A DNA stretch of 64,000 bases from Cymbidium sinense. Lineage: Eukaryota; Streptophyta; Magnoliopsida; Asparagales; Orchidaceae. Of the stretch, positions 11,115-21,272 are shown piece by piece; position 1 is the stretch's first letter, and every line of letters starts with the position of its first letter. The stretch is taken from positions 8,084,976 to 8,148,975 of the forward strand of contig CM038215.1 in assembly GCA_021442155.1 (NCBI GenBank), given 5' to 3'. Below the pieces are notes generated by a model. That model was not told where the DNA came from and did no database searches. It was given only the letters and a program-made list of their open reading frames with translations. The position numbers and the translations under genes are program-made.

Positions 11115-11546
11115 TTTTTTTTAATAGAGAACAAATTCAGATACAATATTTCTTCTTTTTGATTTCATCAACCAAGTAACACACCATGTTTTTTGATATA
11201 AGCGATGACATAAATAAAAAATGAGCACGCATAGGGCAAATCAAAAACATTAGATAATTAAAATGTATCTACTTTAAAGACACAGTTCCATAAGCAATTG
11301 ATTAGATTAGTCGTTCATCAGTTTCTCTAGTACCCATTAGAAAGATGATCTCTCAGTAGATCCACCATCATATCCCCGATCTCTCCGCCACCACCACTTG
11401 AAACCTTTATCGCTCTTTTTACGCCATAATGACCACTACTCCCACCACCTCCATATCCACAATACCTCCAGATCCCCACATCTGCGATAACAAACCCTTC
11501 ACTTCCTCCACCATATCTATAAGCCTTGTTGAGGTTCTGTCCATTC
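11115..11546 (-). pseudogene. GR-RBP 3' fragment, copy 3
   Basis: The minus strand starts at 11,546 with NGQNL, then an internal deletion of about 21 bp removes the DGRNITVN codons that other copies keep. Gly/Tyr-rich codons, a 3' UTR and an oligo(A) remnant (T-run 11,115-11,122) follow. Frameshifts and stops rule out a product. The same deletion is present in 60,782-61,184. Confidence 0.75.
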
Positions 11547-12939
11547 TTAAGGTCTAGGTTTATTTTTTAATTTTTTAGTTAGTTTAGGTTTAGGTTTAGG
11601 GTTTGGGGTTTAAGGTTTAGGCTTAGGTTTATGGTTTAAGGTTTAGGGTTTAGGGTTTAGGGTTTATGGTTTTTGGGTTTATGCTTTTAGGGTTTAGGGT
11701 TTAGGGTTAGGGTTTAGATTTTAAGGTTTAGGGTTTAGGATTTAAGGTTTATGGTTTTAGGGTTTGGTTTGGCTTTATGGTTTAGGTTTTAAGGTTTAAG
11801 GTTTAGGTTTTGGTTTAAGGTTTAGGGTTTGTTAGTTTAGGGTTTAGGATTTAGGGTTTAGGTTTGGGTTTAGGATTTAGGGTTTTACGTTTAGGGTTTA
11901 ATTTAGCTTAGTTGTGGGGTTAGGGTTTTATTTTTTTATTTTTTTATTTTTATTTTTATATATTTTTAAAAAAGTCAACTAATAGGTTTAGGTTTATCTA
12001 GTTTATTTATTTATTTTAGTATATTTTATTTTTTTATTTTGATTTAGTTTATTTTATTTTATTTAGTTTAGATTATTTATTTTGTTTATTTATTTTAGTT
12101 TAGGTTTTTTATTATAGTTTATTTTTTAGGTTAAGGTTTAGGTTTAAGTTTATTTTAGCATAGTTTATTTTATTTTATTTTTAGGTTTGGTTTTATTTTA
12201 TATTTTAGGTTTAGGTTTAGGTTTTATTTTGTTTTATTAGGTTTAGGTTTTAGGTTTTATTTTAGGTTTATTTTTAGGTTTTATTTTTTAGTTTAGGTTT
12301 AGATTTATTTTTATTTTCTTTAGTTTAGGTTTAGGTTTAGGTTTTATTTATTTTAGTTTAGGTTTAGGTTTATTTTATTTTTATTTTAGGTTTAGGTTTT
12401 TTTTTAGTTTAGGGTTTAGGTTTGATTTTTATTTATTTTTATGTTTATTATTTAGGTTTAGGTTTTTATTTTGTTTTTATTTTAGGTTTATTTTACTTTT
12501 ATTTTAGGTTTAGTTTTTATTTTATTTAGTTTTCGTAGTTTAGTTTATGTTTTTTTTGTTATAATTTAGTTTAGTTTTAAATTTTTTATTTTGTTTCATT
12601 TTAGATTTAGGAGGTTTTTTGGTTTAGGTTTAGGTTTTAGTTTATGTTTTCATTTTATTTTATTTTTTATTTTATTTTGGTTTAGGATTTTTTATTTATT
12701 TTGTTTTTAGGTTTTATTTAGTTTAGGTTTATGTTTTTAGCATTTTAGGGTTTACGGTTTAGGGTTAGTTTAGGGTTTAGGGTTTAGGGTTTATGGTTTG
12801 GGCTTCAAGGTTTAGGTTTCACTTAAGTTTTAAGGATTAGAGTTTTAGTATTTAGGGTTTAAGGTTTTAAGGTTTTGAGTGAAGGGTTTAGGTTTTTTGG
12901 TTTAGGGTTCAAGTTTTAGTTTAGGGTTTAGGGTTTTAG
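11547..12939 (+). repeat. Telomere-like patch, T-rich array, telomere-like patch (segment A)
   Basis: Telomere-like sequence (11,547-11,935) passes through a boundary-word variant (AAAGTCAACTAATAGG, about 11,971) into a T-rich array (to about 12,740), then returns to degenerate TTTAGGG up to the next GR-RBP fragment. No gene is seen. Confidence 0.85.
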
Positions 12940-13403
12940 TTTTTTATAATAGAGAATAAATTCAGATTCAACATTTCTTCTTTTTGATTTCATCAACCAA
13001 GTAACACACCAAGTATTCTAAGACACATGCGATGACAAAGATAAAAATGAGCATGCATAAAGCAAATAAAAAACCTTAGATAACTAGAACCGTCTCTACT
13101 GTAAAGACACACAGTTCCATAAGTAGTAGATCAGATCGGCCGTTCTTTTGTTTCTTCAGTTCCCATCAGAACCACCCCAGCCTATCGAGTAGCAGGATCC
13201 ACCATCATATCCCCGATCTCTCCCAGCCACCACCGGTAACCTCGCTTCTCCAGCCTCCATAACCACTACTGACCACCACATCCATATCACCAACACCTCT
13301 AGATCCCCCCACCACCTATGATAACCGCCTCCACCTTCGCCTCCACCGTAGATCTAGACCAGCCTGGTGATAATGATGTTCCAAGTCAAACTTTTGCCCA
13401 TTC
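12940..13403 (-). pseudogene. GR-RBP 3' fragment, copy 4
   Basis: The minus strand begins at 13,403 with NGQ. The next codons are altered by indels, and the N-x-AQ site again reads CAG. The Gly-rich tail is long (GGEGGGGY-type), the C-terminus is GSDGN followed by a stop in place of Trp, and the 3' UTR ends in a short T-run (12,940-12,945). Its partner in segment C is 62,569-63,006. Confidence 0.75.
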
Positions 13404-14533
13404 TTAGGGTTTAGATTTTGGTTCAGGCTTATTTTTTAATTTATTTAGTTACTTTAGGTTTAGGTTTAGGGTTTTGGGTTTTGGGTTTTGGGTTTAGGGT
13501 CTAAGGTTAGGGTTGAGGGTTTATGGTTTAATATTTAGGGTTAGGGTTTTAGGGTTTATGTTTTTAGTGTTTAGGGTTTAGGGTTAGGGTTTAAGGTTTA
13601 GGGTTTAGGGTTTAGGATTTTGGGTTAATCATTTTTTAAAAATTAAGTAAACGAGTAGGTTTAGGTTTATTTTGTTTATTTAGTTTATTTAGTTTATTTT
13701 TTATTTATTTAAATTTATTTTTTTGTTAGGGTTTATTTTTTATTTTGGTTAGTTTAGTTTATTTATTTTAGGTTTATTTATTTTAGTTTAGGTTTTATTT
13801 TAATTTTTTAGGTTTAGGTTTATTTTTAGTTGAGTTTTGTTATTATTTTATTTTTTAGGTTTAGGTTTTATTTTTTATTTTTAGGTTTAGGTTTTTATTT
13901 TATTTTTTCAAGTTTAGGTTTTAAGTTTTTATTTTTATGTTTATTTTTAGGTATTATTTTTTAGTTTAGGTTTAGGTTTATTTTTAGTTTATTTTATTTT
14001 AATTAGTTTAGGTTTAGGTTTAAGTTTAGGTTTAGTTTTTTTAGGATTAGGTTTAGGTTTAATTTATTTTAGTTTAGTTTATTTTTGTTTGGTTTAGGTT
14101 TTTTTTAGTTTAGGATTTAGTTTTTATTTTTTATTTATTTTTAGGTTTTATTTTAAGGTTAATTTTTTTGGTTTAGGTTTTTATTTTATTTTTATTTTAC
14201 ATTTAAGTTTTATTTTATTTAGGTTTTTTATTCTTAGGTTTATTTTATTATTTAGCTTAGTTTAGGTTTTTATTTATTTTATTTTAGTTTATTATTATTA
14301 GTTTATTTCATTTTAGTTTTAGGTTTAGGTTTAGATTTAGGTTTTAGTTCAGGTTTTTTATTTATTTTATTATTTAATTTTATTTAGGTTTAGGTTTAAT
14401 TTATTTATTTTATTTTTTAGGTTTTATTTAGTTTAGGTTTTAGGTTTTAGGGTTTAGGTTTAGGGTTTTAAGGTTTTTTTGTGTTTAGGTTTTGGGTTTA
14501 TGGTTTTAGGGTTTAGGTTAGGGTTTAAGGTTT
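13404..14533 (+). repeat. Last module of segment A, ending at the gypsy junction
   Basis: A telomere-like patch (to about 13,630), the boundary word AAATTAAGTAAAC at 13,640-13,652, a T-rich array (to about 14,430) and a short telomere-like patch. The array stops abruptly at about 14,532 where the gypsy leader begins (TTTAGTTGACCAATTG). No gene is seen. Confidence 0.85.
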
Positions 14534-16070
14534 AGTTGACCAATTGAAGATGATTGTATGCTTTGGTTTCAATTATTTTGCATTTGGTTTTATTTTGGCC
14601 AACTTGAATCTTTAGGTCAATTTGGGCTAAGTAGGTCAATTGGGTTCAATTGGGTCAAATCATGGCTTTGGTCAAGTTCAACAATCAATTTGGAATGAAC
14701 TTGAGCCATTGGTTGCAATAAATTTGGTTTATATTTTGATTTGACCTAATTTAGTCTTTAAGGTCATTAAGGTCAATTTGGGTCAAGAGGGCTAATTGGG
14801 TTTGGTTAGACTCAATTAAAGGTCAAGTTATTTTCAAATATTGATTTTGGTTTGGTATGAATCATTGGTTTTCAAGGGATTTGGCTTGGGTAATTTGGCT
14901 AGTTTGGGTTTATATGGGTTAAGGGGTTGACTTGGTCAAATGACCAAGTTGACTTGTTTAATTTGTGATAACCGATCAACATAGGTGATCAACAATCATG
15001 ATGGGAGATTTTGATGAGCTTGGTTTAATCCAATTTAGGTAGGATTAGAACTTAGCTCAAATAGGCAAATTGGCCACTTTGGGTCAAGTGAACTAATTAG
15101 GTTTAGTTGGCTGATTTTGGGTTGAGTTTGATTTAGTTGAGTTTATATGTAAATTTGGGATTGATATAAAAATTCAATTACAATCGGTTGGGTTCAAATA
15201 GGTTTTGGTTCATTTGAACATTTCAAGTCAAAAGGGTTAAATTAGGTTTGACTTGGGTTGATTTTGGTTTAGCTTGATGATTGTAGATTTCATTTATATT
15301 TATGAGTATGAATGAAGGTATGATTGATTCATGAGAAAATCAATTGAATTTTTGGTTTTTGAATGAAGGAATTTGGCTAAGTCCATTGAGTTGAGTCATG
15401 GGGCTTAAGTTTGGTTTTTGATTTGGTTTGATTTAGTTTTTATGATTTAAATATATATTTTATATAAATTTATGAAGATTATCAAAAATATGATTGATTT
15501 GTGAGAAAATCAATTGAGTTTAACTTGATTTGGATTAAGATTTGGCTAAGTCCATGGAAAAGGTCAAATGGCTTAGGAAGGGTTTTGATTTAATTTGATT
15601 TAGTTTGATTTAGTTTTGATCATTTGAATGTCGATTTGATTTATATTTAGGAAGATGATTGAAGATATAAATTGATTATGAGAAAATCAATTAATTTTGT
15701 ATTTATTTGGATTAAGATTTGGCTAAGTCCATGGGATAGGTCATATGGCTTAGGAAGGGTTTCAAGTTTAGATTTGATCATGGGCTTCAATCATTTGGTT
15801 TTGGATTTTGGGATTTTGATTTGAATTTTATGTTTGAATTGAACTTGAGGTTTGGTTTGAGATGGTGAACATGGATTGGATTTGGGTTGTAGGGTAGATG
15901 GATTATCTTAATCCATAAGGCATAACCTAATCCTATGGTTAACCCATCTAAGTATTTAGGCTTAGGTTAAGTGTTTAACTAATTGTTAGAAGAGTCTTAT
16001 GACTAGAGAAGTCTTAGTGTCTAGAAGACTCCTAAGTCTAAGATGGAAAGATTGAATCTGCACTCCAAAT
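14534..16070 (+). mobile_element. Non-coding leader upstream of gypsy copy 1 pol
   Basis: Matches 42,852-44,250 in front of gypsy copy 2. The left half (to about 15,280) is dense in GGTCAA and TTGACC words, which pair with each other as inverted repeats. The right half holds three tandem units of about 170-177 bp, each with GAGAAAATCAATTGA (near 15,332, 15,502 and 15,679), GATTTGGCTAAGTCCATGG and GGCTTAGGAAGGG. No ORF or gag domain is seen. The left part present in copy 2 (42,520-42,850) is absent because the segment A telomere-like array joins here. Confidence 0.75.
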
Positions 16071-16380
16071 GTGTGATCAACTAGCCTTAGGATCTATAGT
16101 GTTTTCCTTGGAGATAGATGATTGGAAGTCTGAAGCCATGTTTCACATTATAGACTCAGATACATCTTTCAATGCTTTTTACCATGGATACACGAGAACA
16201 AAAAAGTTCCATCCCCTCAACATCAATGCATGAAGTTTGTGAGAGGTGGGATCTTCTACTATGTCAAAGGAGATCTCAAGTCATTACGTTCATGAGGTCC
16301 ATATATGAGGATGCGGCTTACTACCTCCCTCAAAATCAACAAGTCTATTCTAGTGAACTTGGCCAAAGTTTAAAAATAAA
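16071..16380 (+). pseudogene. Protease C-terminal half, gypsy copy 1
   Basis: Reading across frames gives ALGSI..LEIDDWK, then FNA..PWIHEN, VPS..H.CMKFV and YYLPQNQQVYS. This is the C-terminal half of a Ty3/gypsy aspartic protease (the ALLGRPWIH region) and its trailing linker. The N-terminal part with the catalytic D-T/S-G is not found upstream, where the non-coding leader lies instead. Confidence 0.85.
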
Positions 16381-16479
16381 AGAAAAAGAAAAGGAAAAAA
16401 AATAAAAATAAAAAGAAAAGAAAAGAGAAAATGATAAATAAAATTAAATGGAGCGAAATAGACTGGAGGAAGTGGAGCG

Positions 16480-17350
16480 ACATTGATTCCACCCACAGTT
16501 CTCATTCAACATAAGGGTAGGATGACCTGACCTCCACCAGGCAGAGGAAGAGGCCAGTTCAGAGGCAGTCCCAGGGGTGGAAAAGCTCTTTATTGGCCAT
16601 CTAATAGAAGATATGTCCCAGCTACCACGAGTACACCTGCAATCCATATAGACTTAGAATCTAGTTCATAGGATGAGTATTATATGGTTAGCACACAAGC
16701 CAGCTCTTCTCAATAGTAGATTTTCTTAGAGGTGACAGTTGAGCTAGATAGCGATGAAGATGGAGCTCTAAAGCAAAGCATAAGTGTATTTAAGTCTATA
16801 TGTGAAACCGTTAGGTATCAGTTGGGAACCTTAGCTCTAACCACACTTTCCACTCAAAAAGCTGAGGGTTTGGTAGTTAAGGAAGTCCCTAAGTCATCCA
16901 TAGGTGTGAAGACCGGAGGTTCTTTAGGAGCATCATCCAAAATTAAAGAAGTTGATATAGAACTTAAGGATGATTCATATAAAGATTTAATAGAATTTCC
17001 TTTTGATTAGTACTTTCCTTGTGTTCATAATTTAGCAATGAAAGGGTTAATCCTGCATACTTGGTCAAAGCACAGGTCAGGCTACTTCAAAAGAATATGG
17101 AAGAACAAATGCAAAAGCTCTCAATCAAGATCAGGACTAGGATTCGATACAGTGGGTCTAGTCGATGATGACAATTACTGTGTAGTCATCACCAATCTTT
17201 TGGAATCTAATAGGTTCTTTTCAAATCACATTAACTCATATGAGGACCTATGCTTAGAAACTTCAAATGATCCAGATGATTTTGAAGTCAAAGATGCACC
17301 CCTAGTTATAAGAAGAGATCAAGTCAGCCATCAACAAGCTCAAGGAAATT
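16480..17350 (+). pseudogene. Protease-RT linker, gypsy copy 1
   Basis: Starts with an Arg/Gly-rich patch (GRGRGQFRG, about 16,530-16,590), followed by an acidic, Ser-rich linker open at 16,732-17,010 and 17,038-17,352. The linker matches the copy 2 equivalent (44,690-45,560). It has no known catalytic role. One frame runs with few stops, so this part is better kept than the RT core. Confidence 0.7.
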
Positions 17351-17394
17351 AACTTAGGAATAGAAGAAGATCCACGCCCGACATACATCAATTC

Positions 17395-18326
17395 TTTGTT
17401 GAATGAAATTGAAACCAATGACTTTGTTAGGCAACTGACTAAGTTTAAGGACTGCATTGCATGAAGTTATGAAGAGATGCCTGGTGGCTCTCATAGTCCG
17501 AAACTAGCAATAGAGCCTACTGCTAACCTTATCATGCAAGCTCCTAGACGCATGCAATTAGACATAGAACAATAGGTCATTTATGATGTCAAGAAACTAA
17601 TTGATGCTGGCTTCATCCGAGAAGAAAAATACCCTACCTAGTTAGCAAACATCATCCCAGCTAAGAAAAAGAATGCCAAATTTTACATATTCATCAATTT
17701 TAAGGATTTAAATAAGGCATGTCCAAAAGATGAATTTTCACTACCTATCCCATAGTTGATGGTGGACATTGTCAAATCTCATGAAGTCTTCTCATTCATG
17801 GATGGCTCATTTGGATATAAGCCAAATAAAGATGGCCCCTTAAGATGAGAGAAACATTGCTTTTAGAACCCTGATCAGAATCTATTGCTATAAGGTCATG
17901 CCTTCCAGCCTTAAAATTGCCGATGCTACATACCGGTGGGCTATGACTCAATCTTTAATGAACTCATTCATCATCAAGTCGAATTCCATGTCGATGATCT
18001 CGTGGTCAAAAAAGAGAAAAGGTATACCATCCTTTTGACTTGAGAGTACTTTTCGAATAGTTAAGATAATTTAACCTCAAATGAACCCCCTAAAGTGTGC
18101 ATTCAGAGTAGCTTCATGGAAATTCCTTCTGTTTGTTGTCCGACACTTAGGAATTGAAATTGATCTAGAGCAGATCAATGTGATATTAGAAATGCCACCT
18201 CCTAAAAGTTTAACTCAACTCAGATCATTCCAAGGGTGGTTGGGATATATAAGAAGCTTTATATCCAACTTATCAGATGTACCATTCTCAACATTTGTCA
18301 AAAGATGTCAAGTTCAAGTAGGATGA
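17395..18326 (+). pseudogene. Reverse transcriptase, gypsy copy 1
   Basis: Recognisable blocks in order: SYEEMPG, QAPRRMQLDIEQ, AGFIREEKYPT, NKACPKDEF, FSFMDGS, HHQVEFHVDDLVVK, NPLKCAF, GIEIDLEQ, MPPPKSLTQLRSFQG and YIRSFISNLS. These cover fingers, palm, active site and thumb of a Ty3/gypsy RT. At least six in-frame stops or shifts break it. The active-site Tyr codon has become His. Confidence 0.92.
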
Positions 18327-18790
18327 CAAGTGCGAGCATGCATTCAAAGACATCAAGCATTACCTGATGATGCCGATTCTAGTAGCCTATCTTTTCATAC
18401 TTGCATTAGATGACTCCCTTGGTGCTTTGTTTGCCCAAGCTAATGATGAAGGAAGGAAAATGCACTCTACTACCTCACCATCGTAATCCCTACAGGCTAA
18501 TTATCCACCCATGAGAAGCATTGCTAGCTTTAATCTTTGCATCCCAAAAGCTACAACACTACATGCTTCCTCATAATGTGAACTTAATCTCTAAGATCAA
18601 TCCATTATAGTATATCATGATATGATGATGTTATCGGGCGGTTTGGCGATGGTCCATGATACTCTCATTTGACATTACCTTTGTACCTCCATGCGGGAAA
18701 GGACAAGCGATTTCTTAGCAACACACCCACTTCTGGTGACTCTCCTCTTAGTGATCTCCACAATGAACAAATCATGAACTTAGGGTATAC
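18327..18790 (+). pseudogene. First (gypsy-type) RNase H, gypsy copy 1
   Basis: Fragments of the RT-linked RNase H are visible: the KHYLMMPILVAY region, LDDSLGALFAQAN (catalytic Asp before SLGA), ENALYYL and HEKHC.AL.FASQKL, then ISKINPL. Several frame changes occur. The copy 2 equivalent is 46,485-46,975. Confidence 0.85.
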
Positions 18791-19380
18791 TAGTAGTCAC
18801 CGTTGGGTGATGTACTTTGATGGTGCATCCTCTCAAAGTGGAGAAGAACCTATCTACTATTCTAGGAAAGGAAGGGTAGGAATAGTTCTCTTAACTCTAG
18901 ATCGTGATGTGATGAAATTCTCATATCATCTGTCTAATCCTTGCACAAATAATGAAGTCAAATATGAAGCTTTGATTGCGGTCTAGAGTTTAGTCATTAC
19001 TCTAGCTTGAGAACATTAACATCTTGGGATTCTCTAATTATCAAACCAAATCGTGGGTCCTATAAGGTTATAAAGCCTAAGCTCCAATGCTACCACAACT
19101 AAACCATCGAGTTGTTGGCCCAAATCTCAGAGGTTACAATTTGTAAGCTTCCTCGAGGAGAGAATGTCGTAATGTATGCTTTAGTCAAGGTTGCCATGGA
19201 GTTTTCATGTTTGGGGGATGAGTCCATATCAATAAAGGTCCAAAATAGATAAGTCTCATCCCTTATTGATGTTGAACTCATCAAAAAGTACCCTCTTGAA
19301 GGGGAGCTTGCCATTTCCAAGATAGACGAGGAGTTAGATTGGAGGAAATCATTCATGGATTACCTAAATAAAGGCAAGCT
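18791..19380 (+). pseudogene. Second RNase H (Tat-type), gypsy copy 1
   Basis: WVMYFDGASS, GIVLLTLDRDVM, FSYHLSNPCTNNEVKYEAL show the extra RNase H found only in the Tat lineage. The first catalytic Asp (FDGA) and Glu (KYEAL) remain. Later parts are frameshifted. Lies between the usual RNase H and integrase. Confidence 0.88.
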
Positions 19381-19399
19381 TCCTCAAGAGAATTCCCAA

Positions 19400-20609
19400 C
19401 CCTATCAGATGAAGCTGAGAGCACCTTTTTACAATCTTATGATAGTGTCTTGTATAAGCGATCTTTCAATCATATGTGGTTATGTTATTTAGACAAGCAA
19501 AAGCCCATAAGATCATGTAAACACTAATGATTATTTGGAGTCAACCAATCCAGTCCGAAGATGAAAGCCAAGATCAAAAGACTAGGATACCACTGACCAT
19601 TGATTATAAAAGATTGCATGGATATATCTAGGTGATGCCGCCAATGTCAAATACGGTGTGGTCCTACCACCCAACATTTACATCTTACATTGGCATCATG
19701 GCCATTTGAGTGTTGGGGTACTGACAAAGTAGGTATGATTGATCCTCCTTCTTCTAAGGGTCATCAGTTCATCTTAATTGCTTCTAACTACTTTTCCAAA
19801 TGGGTGAAGGCAATTCTTCTCATAGTGGTCATAGCTTAGCTTGCACTCCAATTATTTAGGAACCATATCATATATAAGTTCGGTGTGCCTTGATGAATTA
19901 TATCTGATAATGATACTACATTCAAAAGCGAGATCAACAACTTGCCTAGAGACATAGCATAGATTGGAGATATTCTACCATAAACCGAGGGCAAACGGCT
20001 TAGAAGCCATCAACAAAACTCTCATTCAAATACTAAACAAGACACTTCGACAATAAAAAGTGATAGTGGTATGAGAAGTTAGTCGAAGCCTTATGGGCCT
20101 ACCGCACCACATGTAAAACTCCAACTCAGTCTACTCCTTTCTCCTTAGTGTATGAGTCCAAAGTAATTCTACCATTAGAAGTCCAACTCCCATAACTAAG
20201 GATAGCTATGGGTAGAAAGATCACAATAGAGCAGAATGCCAAGTTACGATTAAAAGAGCTTAAAGGTTTGGAGGAGAGACGCTTGCGGGCATGCCACAAC
20301 CTCGAATTGTACAAAGCTAAAATGATTTAAGCTCACAACAAGTTGGTACATCCTAGATATTTGCATGTAGGAGAGCTTATTTTAGTTCTGAGGAGGCCGA
20401 TTATCACCCATCGTAAGATGGGAGGCAAGTTTGAATCCACATGGGAATGCCTTTTTTCCATAAAGAAGGACTACCAAGGAGGATCTTATCAGCTTATTAA
20501 TCATAAGGGAGAGTGCCCAATGCTTCCAATCAATGAGCTCTACATAAAGAAATATTATAAATCATGTTTGAAAATAATTATGATCAATGAAAAATCCATT
20601 TCGAATTAA
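19400..20609 (+). pseudogene. Integrase, gypsy copy 1
   Basis: Zinc-binding region remnants (SNQSSPKMKAKIKRLGY, CRQCQI), then the catalytic core: WPFECWGTDKVG with the first Asp, PPSSKGHQFIL, YFSKW, IISDNDTTFKS with the second Asp. The glutamate region (AEAFNKTL-like) is frameshifted to give EAINKTL. The C-terminal part (NAKLRLKELKGLEERRL, HNKLVHPRYLHVGELILVLRRPI, KMGGKFE, GSYQLINHKGECPMLPIN) is the best preserved. No chromodomain follows. Confidence 0.92.
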
Positions 20610-21272
20610 ATCTCTTCCATGTTGAAAGTATTCTTATTTATGAATCTACCATGATGTGTTTAGGGTAGGTGTAAGGAACCTGAGTGATGTCATATCCTTC
20701 ATCGACATAACACAAACACAAACTACACACAAACATATAAAATAAACACATATCTTTTATCTTGGGCTACTCTAAGTTGAGATAACGCCCCAAGTGGCAC
20801 TCACTCAGTAGCTACTTTAGGTTGGGCTGACATGCTACCTTCTAGTGCGCCACCCCATTGGTCTTCTTAGTTTAGAGGATGTAAGTCTTCTAAGCTTTCC
20901 TTCCTTATTTTCCCACTACACACCGACAAGCACCTTATTAGTTTGGTAGGCTTTACCGCGTGGCCGGTAAGCTACCTGAGGTTGGCTTTGTTCAAGAGGA
21001 TGTGAGTTTGCTATGCTTTCTTCTTGGATTAGCTTTCATGCACTGATTGGGTTGAGTATATTTGAGGTTTAGGATAAGTTCCCAAGTAGCTCATTCTCTC
21101 CTGACTGCTTCAAGTCTGGGTCTAGTCCTTCCTCGGGGCTCCCCGCTTAATAGTCAGTCTAGGGTAAATAGCATCTGTCCTACCGATGATAGACTATTCT
21201 AATGACCAGTTCTGCTTGGAAATTTGCAAGCCTACATCCATTATTTCCTAATTGATCATTTCAAACTGATAG
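20610..21272 (+). repeat. 3' flank of gypsy copy 1, shared with copy 2
   Basis: Matches 48,839-49,520. It opens with an AT-rich stretch (ATCTCTTCCATGTTGAA) and carries the AAGTCCCC/AAGTGGCACTCACTCAGTAG subrepeat start and GGATGTAAGTCTTC. No ORF and no polypurine tract that I would stand behind. It may be the 3' UTR or start of an LTR-like region. It links pol to the segment B repeats without a break. Confidence 0.65.

Larger units (their letters stand above)
1..14533 (+). repeat. Macro-repeat segment A (first copy of a ~14.4 kb duplication)
   Basis: Positions 1 to about 14,430 match 49,521 to 64,000 in order and orientation, including an hAT-type MITE, subrepeats, an AT-rich satellite, four GR-RBP fragments and the telomere-like modules. 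Differences are mostly short indels. The window opens inside this segment, so its left edge is not seen. Its right edge is a sharp junction at about 14,532, where telomere-like repeat meets the gypsy leader through a shared GTTTAG. The copy from 20,610 (segment B) is a more diverged relative. Confidence 0.9.
16071..20609 (+). pseudogene. Ty3/gypsy (Tat lineage) pol remnant, copy 1: protease to integrase
   Basis: A retrotransposon polyprotein that would carry aspartic protease, reverse transcriptase, RNase H, a second RNase H and integrase, in that order. The order and the extra RNase H (YFDGASS, then CTNNE) mark the Tat lineage (Ogre/Retand group). The RT active site reads HVDD (17,987-17,998) where YVDD is usual, so both aspartates survive. 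Integrase keeps PFECWGTD and IISDND. Stops and frameshifts occur in every domain; short open stretches remain (for example 18,081-18,326 and 20,343-20,609). The last codons give KKYYKSC and stop at about 20,609. It cannot make a working polyprotein. It shares a common source with 44,251-48,838. Confidence 0.95.

Noticed and set aside
1..14533. Segments A, B and C as ordinary LTRs
   Set aside because: Lengths over 11 kb, no TG...CA ends or target site duplications that I could fix, and no polypurine tract before B or C. A tandem composite is the safer description.
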